Part shown: piece by piece, positions 46,300 through 56,825 of the stretch | Layout: each line of letters opens with the position of its first letter | Position numbering within the stretch: the stretch's first letter is position 1 | Origin: Hydrangea macrophylla | Taxonomy: Eukaryota > Streptophyta > Magnoliopsida > Cornales > Hydrangeaceae | Assembly: GCA_033977485.1 (NCBI GenBank) | Contig: CM066993.1 | Location: 33,024,501-33,088,500, forward strand | Length of the DNA stretch: 64,000 bases | Direction of reading: 5' to 3' | Made by a program: the position numbers and the translations under genes | The notes under the pieces: model-generated | Told to the model about the DNA's origin: nothing | What the model saw: the letters and a program-made list of their open reading frames with translations, nothing else | The model's database searches: none

Positions 46300-47286
46300 T
46301 CAAAAGTCGTCAGCATCTGATCCTGCTGGTGGTGCCTCGTCCTCTGGGTCTATATCCATCTCCTCGAGTGGATCATCCTCAACTGGTGCGACAAGATCTC
46401 CAACTACTACGCCTATATCCCAATCCTCTATCATCTCTGCATCATCGTCCTCCATCACGTCTGCTATCGCCTGGTTAGCGACATCGACTGCTACTGCGGC
46501 AAATCCGTCGGCTATATCAAGAGCTCCTGCTATCGCGACCTCTCCTATAACAAAACCTGCTGGCTGAACGATCATCTGAGCTATCCATCCTACTGCCATA
46601 TCGGCCATGGCTGCCATATGCATAATCGGTCCGGCTGGTATCTGAAGCATAACAGGTACCTCTGGCATGACTACCTCCTCGTCGGGCGCATCCTCATCTA
46701 CTACAATGTCTGCCTCAATAGCCTCTGGGTCTGGTACTGGATCCTCTGGCTCGAACTCTGGCTCCTCAGGGTCATCCTCAGGTTCATCATCATCTGCATC
46801 GTCTGCATGCTCATCCTCCACTGGGTCCTCGTCATCTATCGGCTCCTCCTCTCCATCTCCGTCAATGTCCTCATCGAGATGCTCATCCTCAGGCTCATCA
46901 TCCTCCTCATCCTCAATCGGCTCAGGCTCTGGGACTGGTACTGGTGATGGTGGGGCTACTGGTGCAACTACGGGCTCTGGTGGACCGGCTACAATAGCTC
47001 TCAACTCAATCTCATCCATCTCCGGCTTACTCAAAACTAGTCTTAACATCTCCTGGCAAATGTCTCTACCGACTCTCGCAGTATGGTAAGCATCCATGCG
47101 CATCTGTGTCGGGTGAGTATTCCCGGTCACATAAAGCGCTCTCCACATGTCCTCCTCCAAATGTCGACTAGCTATCTGGCACACACGCTCACGATAAAAC
47201 TCTGGGTCAACTGGCTCCACGGTATCTCCATGGATAATATGTCCTCCATAAGTGTCAGTCACAAACTGGTGAAACTCCGGATCCAT
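46300..47286 (-). CDS. Accessory acidic protein of chromovirus (function unknown)
   Basis: 328 residues from ATG 47286 (Met-Asp-Pro-Glu-Phe-His), between primer site and gag and in the same orientation. Residues 1-100 look helical (DPEFYRERVCQIASRHLEED, THPTQMRMDAYHTARVGRDI). About 105-215 is a Pro/Glu/Asp-rich acidic linker. About 215-285 is Ala/Met/Ile-rich and hydrophobic (VMLQIPAGPIMHMAAMADMA, EVAIAGALDIADGFAAVAVD), possibly an amphipathic or membrane-associating block, and an acidic tail follows. CCTTTGCAG ends 6 bp before the ATG, a likely splice acceptor. A decayed homologue at 11979-13015 shows relatively more synonymous change, arguing that it was a real protein. It is not a domain I recognise; Tat/Ogre elements also have an ORF before gag, but I see no similarity. 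Confidence 0.75.
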   Translation of the reverse strand: MDPEFHQFVTDTYGGHIIHGDTVEPVDPEFYRERVCQIASRHLEEDMWRALYVTGNTHPTQMRMDAYHTARVGRDICQEMLRLVLSKPEMDEIELRAIVAGPPEPVVAPVAPPSPVPVPEPEPIEDEEDDEPEDEHLDEDIDGDGEEEPIDDEDPVEDEHADDADDDEPEDDPEEPEFEPEDPVPDPEAIEADIVVDEDAPDEEVVMPEVPVMLQIPAGPIMHMAAMADMAVGWIAQMIVQPAGFVIGEVAIAGALDIADGFAAVAVDVANQAIADVMEDDDAEMIEDWDIGVVVGDLVAPVEDDPLEEMDIDPEDEAPPAGSDADDF

Positions 47287-47435
47287 GCTATCCTGCAAAG
47301 GAAACTATCTATCGTCAGGAAGACGAACTTATCTTATACTCATATCTCATCTCAAAGAATCTTAACAACACTAGGACCAGATGGTGTGGAATGATCGGTG
47401 AACGACAGTATCACCCCCTAGAGTACCAAACTCAG

Positions 47436-47447
47436 GCTCTGATACCA
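47436..47447 (-). promoter_or_regulatory. Primer binding site, initiator Met tRNA type
   Basis: The minus strand reads TGGTATCAGAGC, seven bases inside the 5' LTR boundary at 47455. Confidence 0.95.
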
Positions 47448-47454
47448 AAAACCC

Positions 47455-49620
47455 TGTCACCCCCCGGAGCAGCATAAATAGAGAAAAATAAATTTCCTTT
47501 ATGGGTCCATAAGGAATGACAGGTGAAAGTCACTAATAATCCACACCACGCAGTACTAGTCCAAAAGAAAAGCAACAGTAATCAACTGAGAATAGCACAC
47601 AGTGCTAACTATTACAAAATATCAGAGTATGGTCCACAGGATCACAACAGGTCTGAAGACAACAAATGCCCAAGTACCCGCTTACAAAAGGTTTAACAGA
47701 ACAACTGAAATTAAATCTAATTATAACATCTTCAGTCTTCAACTGGCATAAGGATAATTCTCCCTGGCGTAACCGTCATCGGTGGGGCCCTCCTCTGGAT
47801 AACAGTCATCAGTGTACTGGTCCTTACCTGCAGAATAAGGGGCAGGATATTCTGGACGGGGAATGTCCAGGCAATATAAGGCCGTCGGCTTACTGAGAGC
47901 TGAGTGAGCATAAACTAACGAGGTACCAATATCTGAAATAAACACAAGCTTATGAAAACACGAGTTAACATCTTATTATAACCATATCTTGTTTCTCTAT
48001 TCATTCTTGTAAACCGACCCTTATCGTCTTGTTAATCGAATACTGAACTCAACATATTCTGATCTTTCATGAACAGACTCAATCGTTTAACTCTAGGGAT
48101 ACACCCTTATTCTGTCCATCGCTTTTAAGAGCAATGGTCCTGCTCACCGCATGTCATGGACTCCACGTCCGTCTGTCCCCAGCTTTTAAGAACAATGGTC
48201 CTGTTCACCGCATTTCAGGGATATAACGTTTCGAACAAGGCATATCAATCTATTGCCACGACTTAACGTCATCTACTAATGATCCCAGCTCACCGCTTTT
48301 AAGAACCATGGTCCGGTTCACCGCTTTTAAGAGCATATCATAGATCATCCAGTCTATCTTAAGACTTCTTGGTCCAGCTCACCGCTTTTAAGAACCATGG
48401 TCCGGTTCACCGCTTTTAAGAGCATATCATGACCAATCGTCCATCCACGTACCATTCCCAGAACTTACCAAACCTACTTACGTTCCATTCTACATCGACA
48501 CTTGACAAACTCCCAATGTGGCCTGACTACTCGGATTAAAAGAAATCAGATATCAAACTCATATCAGAATCAACACGTCACCCATGTCTTCATATTCTTT
48601 TTATTCATTATCCATAAATCTTTGGTGTCACATTACTCCTGTCTACCCCATAGTCGCATAATGGAATTCCGAATCAGAAATCGAACAACTAAACTTCTTA
48701 TATAATAAACAGGCAAAAGTAACCATGTTCTAATCATGTCAATCGATTGGAACAGAGTTTCAATCGATTGGAACAAAAGTTATATCAATCGATTGATAAA
48801 CATGTCAATCGATTGGAATAATGTCAATCGATTGAAAATCCTATTCAATCGATTGGGATGCAACTGATGTCAATCGATTGAGATCAGGTCAATCGATTGG
48901 TACTACGTCTTCCCCAGCAGATCGTAAAAACAGCATATATAAACGTACACAACATGCATGTAACCCATCTAAACATCATAATAGCTTATATAAACTTCAT
49001 ATAAAGGGACCAAGTGAGTTGGAAACTCACCTAGGGTGCGTTTGGGTGTGTTAAGCTTGAAACCTCCAAGCTTTCTCTCTCTTCCTTCTCTTTCTCTCTT
49101 CTCTGTCTCTGTCTTCCCTCTCTGTCTCCTTCTTTCTTCTTCTTTCTTCTTCCTTCTCTTCTTCTCTCAGCTGCCAAGGTAGTGTGTGTGTATATATGTA
49201 TATAGATATGGAGATATAGATAGATATATGTATGTATATATCTCACAAGAGGTATATCTCTCTCTCTCAAGCTGCCAAAGTGACCCAAGACCACAAATGG
49301 ACGAGTATATATAGGGATATGGGAGTGCCACGCGTTTAAAGCTGAAGGAAAGAAGAAAACATTTCTCAGCTTATGTCAATCGATTGAGACACTAGTCAAT
49401 CGATTGGCAACAGATATTTGTAGTCAATCGATTGGAAACAATGTCAATCGATTGGGATGAATGGCAATCGATTGGAAATGTTGACACGTAATCACTTTTA
49501 GTCGGTTGAATGTCAATCGATTGGGAAACTTATCAATCGATTGGTATCAGAAAAGTGTCAATCGATTGGAACAATGTCAATCGATTGATATCAAAAATTC
49601 TCCAAAAGGAAGGGAAAGTT
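47455..49620 (-). repeat. Chromovirus 5' LTR, main part
   Basis: Same layout as 39142-41368: acceptor, minisatellite, eight palindromes (48738-48901), donor, TATATATA (49306-49313), nine palindromes (49374-49586). It is interrupted at 49620 by the Athila-type element; the remaining 61 bp are at 56765-56825. About 20 differences from the 3' LTR, including C for G at 47461. Confidence 0.95.
49616..49620. other. Target site duplication (left) of Athila-type element
   Basis: AAGTT, repeated at 56760-56764 directly after the right LTR. Confidence 0.93.
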
Positions 49621-51236
49621 TGATTCGAGGTGAAAAGTGCATGTTTATAGTGTATTATACGGTCTTTTATGCATACTTTTATCCCCAAGTCCCTAGATTT
49701 AGAAGCATATCAATGATTAAGTGTTTTCTATGATGTTGAGACTCAAACATGTGTTTTTACACTATTTTACAGGTCATGGACAGCAAACATTGCATAGAAA
49801 GTGATTCTGGTGAAGAGAACAACAGAAGCAGCTGAGAACATGGCAATTTTGACAATTAAGACTTCAGATTTGGAAGATTTTCCCAGAGATATAGAATGTA
49901 GATCTTTGAGTTACGGTCGCGTGGCCGCAAACGGGAGGTCAATCCGAGGTCTGAGTAAAAAGTTATGGCCATTCTCCCATCGGTGCGCAGAGCTGTCAAA
50001 ATCAGAAGAGTTCAAGCGATTGAAGAGAGTTCAATCGATCGAACCTTCGATCGATCGAACTAAGCTCGATCGATCGAACCTTATTTTCACCCAAAAGTTG
50101 CGTAAACTCTGTGGGAACCCTATATATACGTCGTTTTGACGCCAGACGAAAGGGGGACGCTCCAGAACGCACAGAACAGCAGTTTAGGGTAGTTTTAGGG
50201 TTAGATTAGGAGTAGGTTAGGTTAGATTCATATTCTTCTTCATCTTTTTCATTAATATACTGAAGATTACTCAAGATTGATGTTGATTACAAGTTCTATT
50301 CAGGTTTATTCCAGGTTTTTATGTTCCTTTATCTCTATTTGATTGTTTATTAGTTTAGATGTTAATGATTGTTATGTTTTTCTATTCCTGCACTAGTTTA
50401 ATCATGTTTCCGTAGTTTAGACGTTGGAAATATGTGATGAAATATTGATTCTTAGCCTCTGCCATGTATGATATAGAAACCTTGGGTTCGATCGATCGAA
50501 GGAGAGTTCGATCGATCGAACCAGAGATAGTCAAGCGATCGAAGATAGTTCGATCGATTGAAGGATGATGCTGTCCGATCGATCGAGAGCGCTTCGATCG
50601 ATCGAACTTGCAGAATCTTGAGATGATTCTTTGAAGTATTCCATGACTTTCTGTTTTAGAAATCTGTCATCAAATTGTCCCTATAAGCTCAGTTTGTCAC
50701 AACAGTTTTTAGAACTTAAAGCCTTAAGGCTATTTTCTTCAATGACTTTTGAAAACCACTTTGAATGCTAACACCATTTAGAGTGCAAGTAATAACCATT
50801 GTTCTAAACCGTCTTCCAAGTATTTTAAATCACTTGTGATGATGTAGTCCCGGTCATGAAAGGGCTATTGATTCTTTATCTTTAGAAAAATACGGAATGC
50901 TGAAGAGGAATGAACTCCATAGAACGTTAATGAATGTGCATGGTAGATGGTTAGGATTAATGTGGATTCACGTGTTTCCAACACCTTTAGTTTATTAGTT
51001 TAATTATTTATGTTTCTTTATACTTTAGTTTGTTATTTAGTTTAATTCAATTAATTAGGATTCGTTAGAACCTTCTCTTCTATAATCTTATTTTCTTTTT
51101 CTTTAGGTTATAACTTAGTAGATATTCTTCCTATTCCTTCCCTGTGGGATCGACCTGGACTTCCAGTACTATATTACTTGCACGATCACCTACACTTGGA
51201 TGTTGCACAAGAGCGCACAACTATTTAGTCGTGTCA
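49621..51236 (+). repeat. Left LTR of Athila-type element
   Basis: It starts TGATTCGAGG and ends GTCGTGTCA. TCGATCGA palindromes lie at 50010-50080 and 50488-50610, flanking TATATATA at 50121-50128. The conserved end GTGGGATCGACCTGGACTTC and TTGCACGATCACCTACACTT is of Athila/Tat type. Confidence 0.95.
50010..50128 (+). promoter_or_regulatory. Palindrome cluster and TATA box of Athila-type LTR
   Basis: AATCGATCGAA, TTCGATCGATCGAA and CTCGATCGATCGAA stand in a row (50033-50080), about 40-90 bp upstream of TATATATA (50121-50128). The right LTR has the same arrangement with TATA at 55644-55651. Confidence 0.75.
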
Positions 51237-51242
51237 AGTTTT

Positions 51243-51260
51243 TGGCGCCGTTGCCGGGGA
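51243..51260 (+). promoter_or_regulatory. Primer binding site, Asp tRNA type
   Basis: TGGCGCCGTTGCCGGGGA lies six bases after the left LTR. This is the primer site typical of Athila elements. Confidence 0.93.
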
Positions 51261-51412
51261 AGGAAATTAGGTTAGGATTTTACTAAGTTTTTCCATTTTT
51301 CTTCTTTTACTTAAAAAAAAAATAATAAAAAAAAAAAAAAAAAAAAAATCATTGGACTTTTTCTCTCACAAGAAAAAAAAAAATTTCTTTTGTTTAAATA
51401 TTTTGGGTAAAC

Positions 51413-53104
51413 ATGTCTTATCCATATTACCCTCCATACAACACAAATACCACGAATGGGTACACATTAGGTAATGAGAACTATACCCCGAGTTGGCAAG
51501 CACCCACATATGATGCACATTATCAACCTGAGTGCTACCAATCACCACAATGGGAAAACCATCGTGTTAGTCCCCCATGTTATCAAACGTATCAAGAACC
51601 TCCACCTGGAGAGTTCTATCAATCGCAATGGGGATATAACCAAAATGATAGTGTAGGATATAGTAGTAGTTCCCACGATTACCAAATGCACCAAGACTTT
51701 CCTTCTTGGGAGTCTTGCACACAAACACAATGGGAAGGGGACTATTACCAACAACAATGGGGTGAAACTTCATATAGTTATAATGAGGAGAAAAACCAAG
51801 TTGAGGATAATGGTATGTTGGAATTGCTGCTTAGTGAAATGAAAAAGCTAGAGAGTGCAATTGATAAATTAGGAGCTAGATATCAACAAGCATTTGATAG
51901 CCAACCTTTAGAAGACTATACCAGTCCTTCAACGCTACAACCTGAATTTCAAGACACTAACAATGGAATGGAATTAGAGGACAATGATGGGTTCATACCG
52001 AGTGAGGTTAACAACTCATTTAAGAAAGTGATAACCCAACAAGAACTCCAAAACCAAACCATTGAGCATGAAGTTGTGGAACCATCTTCTCCTCAACATA
52101 CAACCCCATACATCAACTCCTTCACTGCCTGGATAAAACTGCACAATCTCTTTGTCCAGAGCACCTCAATAGATGACATATATAGTGAGGAGAGTTACAA
52201 GGATGAGAATGAGGTTTTAAAAGATGACGAGAGTTTAGGTGATTGCACGCAATTAGGAAAGGAAGAGTCCCCTGTTGACTCTACCCCTACCTTTGATAGT
52301 GACCCTAGGGAGGACGTAATTGAAAAATCTAAATCCTATTTAGATTCATGCGATATTCATGAACCCTCACCTCTTTCGACCGAAGAGGTGGTGTCACCAA
52401 GTTGCCCATCACCTATCCTTGCTCTCAATCAAAGCTCTCGTCCTGAGCTTGAATGTTATGTGTACCCCATTCGTGAACAAACAGAATGTGTTGTGGAAGA
52501 GGATGGTAAGGATACTAGCACATGTTCTTCACAAAATTTTAACTTTCAAAATTCTTTGAGAGAAGACTTGGAAAATATTGGGCCCACTTTAGATGATCTT
52601 AAAATTCAACAAGAAGCTAGCAATCTTCTAGACTGCTTGACCTTCTTGAGTGATTATGACATTGAGGCCCAAATAGATAGCTTTATCCAAGTCCAGTCCA
52701 AAACCATGTGCATAGAACAGAAATTCAATTCCTATGATTATATCTCCATAGATTCTGTTCTAGGACAAGCGGAGGGTGGTGAAGCTTCATTAGAACATCA
52801 CTTCGACCCTGACCCTTTTATTGAACCATGGCCTCCCCCTGTTTTTAGTATTCAAATAGAGGCTGTTATAGGAAATACCAACACTAAAGATCGTTTCTTG
52901 CATATAATTCCTAAAAAGTGTGGTATTCCTTTTATAACTGTCCCAAAAAAATTTGGAAGCCATAGGTTTTGCATCATCTCCTCTGACCTTGAGCCTGACA
53001 TTAGTTGGGGGGAGTTGCATTTTTATGAGGATCCCAACATTCTTCTCACTGTTAAATTATTTTATTGGGAAGATCCTCAAAAAATTTCGGTTGTTACTTT
53101 ATGA
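51413..53104 (+). CDS. Unknown protein of non-autonomous retrotransposon
   Basis: Intact 563-residue frame from the first ATG of the interior (Met-Ser-Tyr-Pro-Tyr-Tyr-Pro). Residues 1-130 are Tyr/Gln/Pro/Trp-rich with about five loose repeats of the form YQxQWxxxY, a prion-like low-complexity stretch. Residues 135-165 look like a short coiled coil (LELLLSEMKKLESAIDKLGA). Residues 170-470 are acidic. The C-terminal 100 residues (PWPPPVFSIQIEAVIGNTNT, KKCGIPFITVPKKFGSHRFC, ISWGELHFYEDPN) look folded. No zinc knuckle, protease DTG, reverse transcriptase or integrase motif is present. It may be a gag-like or RNA-binding helper, but I do not recognise the family. An open frame in a very young element is expected even without selection. 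Confidence 0.8.
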   Translation: MSYPYYPPYNTNTTNGYTLGNENYTPSWQAPTYDAHYQPECYQSPQWENHRVSPPCYQTYQEPPPGEFYQSQWGYNQNDSVGYSSSSHDYQMHQDFPSWESCTQTQWEGDYYQQQWGETSYSYNEEKNQVEDNGMLELLLSEMKKLESAIDKLGARYQQAFDSQPLEDYTSPSTLQPEFQDTNNGMELEDNDGFIPSEVNNSFKKVITQQELQNQTIEHEVVEPSSPQHTTPYINSFTAWIKLHNLFVQSTSIDDIYSEESYKDENEVLKDDESLGDCTQLGKEESPVDSTPTFDSDPREDVIEKSKSYLDSCDIHEPSPLSTEEVVSPSCPSPILALNQSSRPELECYVYPIREQTECVVEEDGKDTSTCSSQNFNFQNSLREDLENIGPTLDDLKIQQEASNLLDCLTFLSDYDIEAQIDSFIQVQSKTMCIEQKFNSYDYISIDSVLGQAEGGEASLEHHFDPDPFIEPWPPPVFSIQIEAVIGNTNTKDRFLHIIPKKCGIPFITVPKKFGSHRFCIISSDLEPDISWGELHFYEDPNILLTVKLFYWEDPQKISVVTL

Positions 53105-55143
53105 TAAGTATCTTGATTAACCGAATTTATTAACTGAGTTGTTATATTATGTTCTCTATTTTTCCTTGTTGCTACTAATGATTTTGCAGGTAACTTGAAA
53201 TTTTTTTTTTTTTTTTGGATATTAATGCCTCGAGGTAACATCCTTCCTTCTCTCGCTTTACTTTACATGTCCATGTGCTTAGTTTAGAACATTGGGGACA
53301 ATGTTTAGTTTTAGTTGGGGGGAGTGAGTCATTGCATGCCTCGTTTCATTCTTTTTATGTTTTAATGTCAATACACCTGCTTAGCAACATGTAACTCAGT
53401 AAATTAAAAAATTGCAAAATTTTAAAATTTTTAAATATATCTATTTTTAAATATAATAAAATGGTTCTTGTATTTCTCTCTTAGTTAATGTAGTTAGTGA
53501 TGATGCATTAGTGCTATTTTTTGTATGTTATTAGTATGTGATACACTATGATAGTTTGTTTACTATCTTAGTTATAGTATGTTTTATGCCTTTTGATCTT
53601 TAAACAACTTTGAGCACGTTGTGACAACCTTGTACATAGCTAAAATGGATTAGTAAGCATAGTTTAAGTGTCTTGAAAGACTGTAGTGGAGACTAATAAC
53701 CCAAGTGAGCTTTTGTGCCATTCTTTGTTTTTGAGGGTTTTATAAAATTACTCTTACTTTTTGAAAAGCGTATTAATTCGTTGAAAGTCTCATTTTTCTT
53801 CTTCATTTTGACTGATCACTAGAAGAGAACGTTCAGGATTTACCAACTTTAGAGCTCTCGAATTTACTGAAATGAATTATCCTATTAACTTAGAAGATGA
53901 TTTAGGCCATCTTTTGACCATACATGGATAATACAGCCTTGGCCTACCTCTATGCTATTCCTTTACTTCACCTCTTGAGCTTATCATAATCGCCTTGTCT
54001 ACACAATCCTAAAGTCTATACCTAACTCCAAATTAGGAGTTCAAGCCTCAGTTCTTTATCTAGGAATGATTGGGATGTGTTATCTTAACAAGAAGTTTGG
54101 TTCTGTGAATAAGGGAAAGTTGGCAAAGAAAAAAAAATGAAAAAAAAAGAAAAGAAAAAGAAAAGAAAATAAAAGAAAAAAAAAGCATGAAAAGAAAAAA
54201 AAAATGCCAATGGTTGTGACAAAAGAAAAAAAGGAATGAAAAGAAGAGTGTGAAAAAAATAAATAAAAGAAAATAAGAAGAGAGAGATTGGAGATGTGGG
54301 AAGTTTGAAAAGTTATAGTAGACATTCCAATCACATCCTTTGACCCAATTGAATATCACGAGCCTCTTTCTTCTTTCACTTAATACCTCTTTTTCAAAGT
54401 CCTGATGATTTTAAGTAAATTGGATTTGAAGTTAAGGTAATGAGAGAGTTATCCACGGTATCTCGCTCTTCTAGTGAAAAGTATCCTTTCATGAGACTTT
54501 ATGCACTAAAATTTCCGTTTTTCTATTTAGATATGAGAAGCATTAGATTCCATTTACAATTACTCTTTACAGCTTCCATATCATGAGTGATAATTATTAC
54601 ACCTAATTCGGAGTGATTTCATCTTAAGAGTGTAATCCCGGTGAGAGTTGAGTCAAAATGAACGTCTTGATAGTGTCTTAGGTTATGCAAGCTTTGAAAT
54701 TAAAGTTTTGTATTTTGGTTGTCCATTCACACACACACTTGAAGATTAATATGTATGGAATATTCTAATAACTTTGATAGTAGATTAACTGTAATGTGTG
54801 TGTTGCAGGGCTATGACATACTAGAGAGTTTCATGAGATTGTTGAGCTTAACTACATTGCTAAATGAGAGGAAAAATTTCTTGAAAATATTTAAATGAGA
54901 ACCATTACCTTAAATATGAATTTTGTGGGTAGATTCACTGCAAACCCTCACGAGACAACACTCGTCCACTAGGGGGAACCTAGGGGTTTAAAGGCTTGTT
55001 GCATACGCTAAATGCAATCGCGATTCCTGCGAAAGTGATTTAGGATTTTTACTTTCTTTTGTTTTCAAATTTTTTGAGTTTAAATAAACATTGCTGTAGT
55101 TCGCTTCATTGCTAGGGACTAGCAACGAGCTAGTTGGGGGGTG
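53105..55143 (+). other. Non-coding 3' interior of Athila-type element
   Basis: About 2 kb without a convincing ORF. Near 53290 ACATTGGGGACAATGTTTAG followed by TTAGTTGGGGGGAG resembles the post-pol landmark and internal purine tract of Athila/Tat elements. 54123-54290 is an A/G-only tract (AAAAGAAAAG type), and minus-strand ORFs over it are low-complexity shadows. The final GTTGGGGGGTG (about 55133-55143) is the polypurine tract. Confidence 0.7.
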
Positions 55144-56759
55144 TGATTCGAGGTGAAAAGTGCATGTTTATAGTGTATTATACGGTCTTTTATGCATACT
55201 TTTATCCCCAAGTCCCTAGATTTAGAAGCATATCAATGATTAAGTGTTTTCTATGATGTTGAGACTCAAACATGTGTTTTTACACTATTTTACAGGTCAT
55301 GGACAGCAAACATTGCATAGAAAGTGATTCTGGTGAAGAGAACAACAGAAGCAGCTGAGAAAATGGCAATTTTGACAATTAAGACTTCAGATTTGGAAGA
55401 TTTTCCCAGAGATATAGAATGTAGATCTTTGAGTTACGGTCGCGTGGCCGCAAACGGGAGGTCAATCCGAGGTCCGAGTAAAAAGTTATGGCCATTCTCC
55501 CATCGGTGCGCAGAGCTGTCAAAATCAGAAGAGTTCAAGCGATTGAAGAGAGTTCAATCGATCGAACCTTCGATCGATCGAACTAAGCTCGATCGATCGA
55601 ACCTTATTTTCACCCAAAAGTTGCGTAAACTCTGTGGGAACCCTATATATACGTCGTTTTGACGCCAGACGAAAGGGGGACGCTCCAGAACGCACAGAAC
55701 AGCAGTTTAGGGTAGTTTTAGGGTTAGATTAGGAGTAGGTTAGGTTAGATTCATATTCTTCTTCATCTTTTTCATTAATATACTGAAGATTACTCAAGAT
55801 TGATGTTGATTACAAGTTCTATTCAGGTTTATTCCAGGTTTTTATGTTCCTTTATCTCTATTTGATTGTTTATTAGTTTAGATGTTAATGATTGTTATGT
55901 TTTTCTATTCCTGCACTAGTTTAATCATGTTTCCGTAGTTTAGACGTTGGAAATATGTGATGAAATATTGATTCTTAGCCTCTGCCATGTATGATATAGA
56001 AACCTTGGGTTCGATCGATCGAAGGAGAGTTCGATCGATCGAACCAGAGATAGTCAAGCGATCGAAGATAGTTCGATCGATTGAAGGATGATGCTGTCCG
56101 ATCGATCGAGAGCGCTTCGATCGATCGAACTTGCAGAATCTTAAGATGATTCTTTGAAGTATTCCATGACTTTCTGTTTTAGAAATCTGTCATCAAATTG
56201 TCCCTATAAGCTCAGTTTGTCACAACAGTTTTTAGAACTTAAAGCCTTAAGGCTATTTTCTTCAATGACTTTTGAAAACCACTTTGAATGCTAACACCAT
56301 TTAGAGTGCAAGTAATAACCATTGTTCTAAACCGTCTTCCAAGTATTTTAAATCACTTGTGATGATGTAGTCCCGGTCATGAAAGGGCTATTGATTCTTT
56401 ATCTTTAGAAAAATACGGAATGCTGAAGAGGAATGAACTCCATAGAACGTTAATGAATGTGCATGGTAGATGGTTAGGATTAATGTGGATTCACGTGTTT
56501 CCAACACCTTTAGTTTATTAGTTTAATTATTTATGTTTCTTTATACTTTAGTTTGTTATTTAGTTTAATTCAATTAATTAGGATTCGTTAGAACCTTCTC
56601 TTCTATAATCTTATTTTCTTTTTCTTTAGGTTATAACTTAGTAGATATTCTTCCTATTCCTTCCCTGTGGGATCGACCTGGACTTCCAGTACTATATTAC
56701 TTGCACGATCACCTACACTTGGGTGTTGCACAAGAGCGCACAACTATTTAGTCGTGTCA
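55144..56759 (+). repeat. Right LTR of Athila-type element
   Basis: 1616 bp, the same length as the left LTR. Differences seen: GAACATGG/GAAAATGG, GGTCTGAG/GGTCCGAG, CTTGAGAT/CTTAAGAT and CTTGGATG/CTTGGGTG. TATA at 55644-55651; palindromes at 55555-55605 and 56010-56130. Confidence 0.95.
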
Positions 56760-56764
56760 AAGTT

Positions 56765-56825
56765 TATACGAGTATAGAAATGAAATACCAGGTCTTATTA
56801 ATATACTAAAATACAGGGTATTACA
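56765..56825 (-). repeat. Chromovirus 5' LTR, outer 61 bp
   Basis: It completes the 5' LTR interrupted at 49620. On the minus strand it starts TGTAATACCCTG at 56825. The CAATC duplication follows at 56826-56830. Confidence 0.93.

Larger units (their letters stand above)
49621..56759 (+). mobile_element. Young non-autonomous Athila-type LTR retrotransposon
   Basis: Two 1616-bp LTRs with about four differences by eye, an Asp-tRNA-type primer site, a 3.9-kb interior with a single 563-aa ORF, a G-rich polypurine tract and a perfect AAGTT target duplication. No gag core, protease, reverse transcriptase or integrase is present, so it must move with enzymes supplied by another element. LTR end and primer site are of Athila/Tat type. 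Innermost and youngest insertion in the window. Confidence 0.93.
39142..56825 (-). mobile_element. Complete Tekay-type chromovirus, itself split by a younger element
   Basis: Both LTRs are 2227 bp, counting the right one as 47455-49620 plus 56765-56825. On the minus strand they start TGTAATACCC and end GGGCGTGACA. Order on the minus strand: LTR, Met-tRNA primer site, accessory ORF, gag-pol with chromodomain, LTR. The perfect target duplication CAATC proves insertion into copia reverse transcriptase. About 20 LTR differences by eye indicate a fairly recent insertion. Gag-pol has four in-frame stops, so the element is not autonomous now. Confidence 0.95.

Noticed and set aside
39142..49620. Duplicate 2.2-kb blocks as an assembly duplication
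   Set aside because: They are LTRs at both ends of one element with primer site, coding region and target duplication, and they differ at about 20 positions.
54060..54359. Phe/Ser-rich minus-strand ORFs resembling membrane proteins
   Set aside because: Complement of an A/G-only tract; low-complexity translation only.
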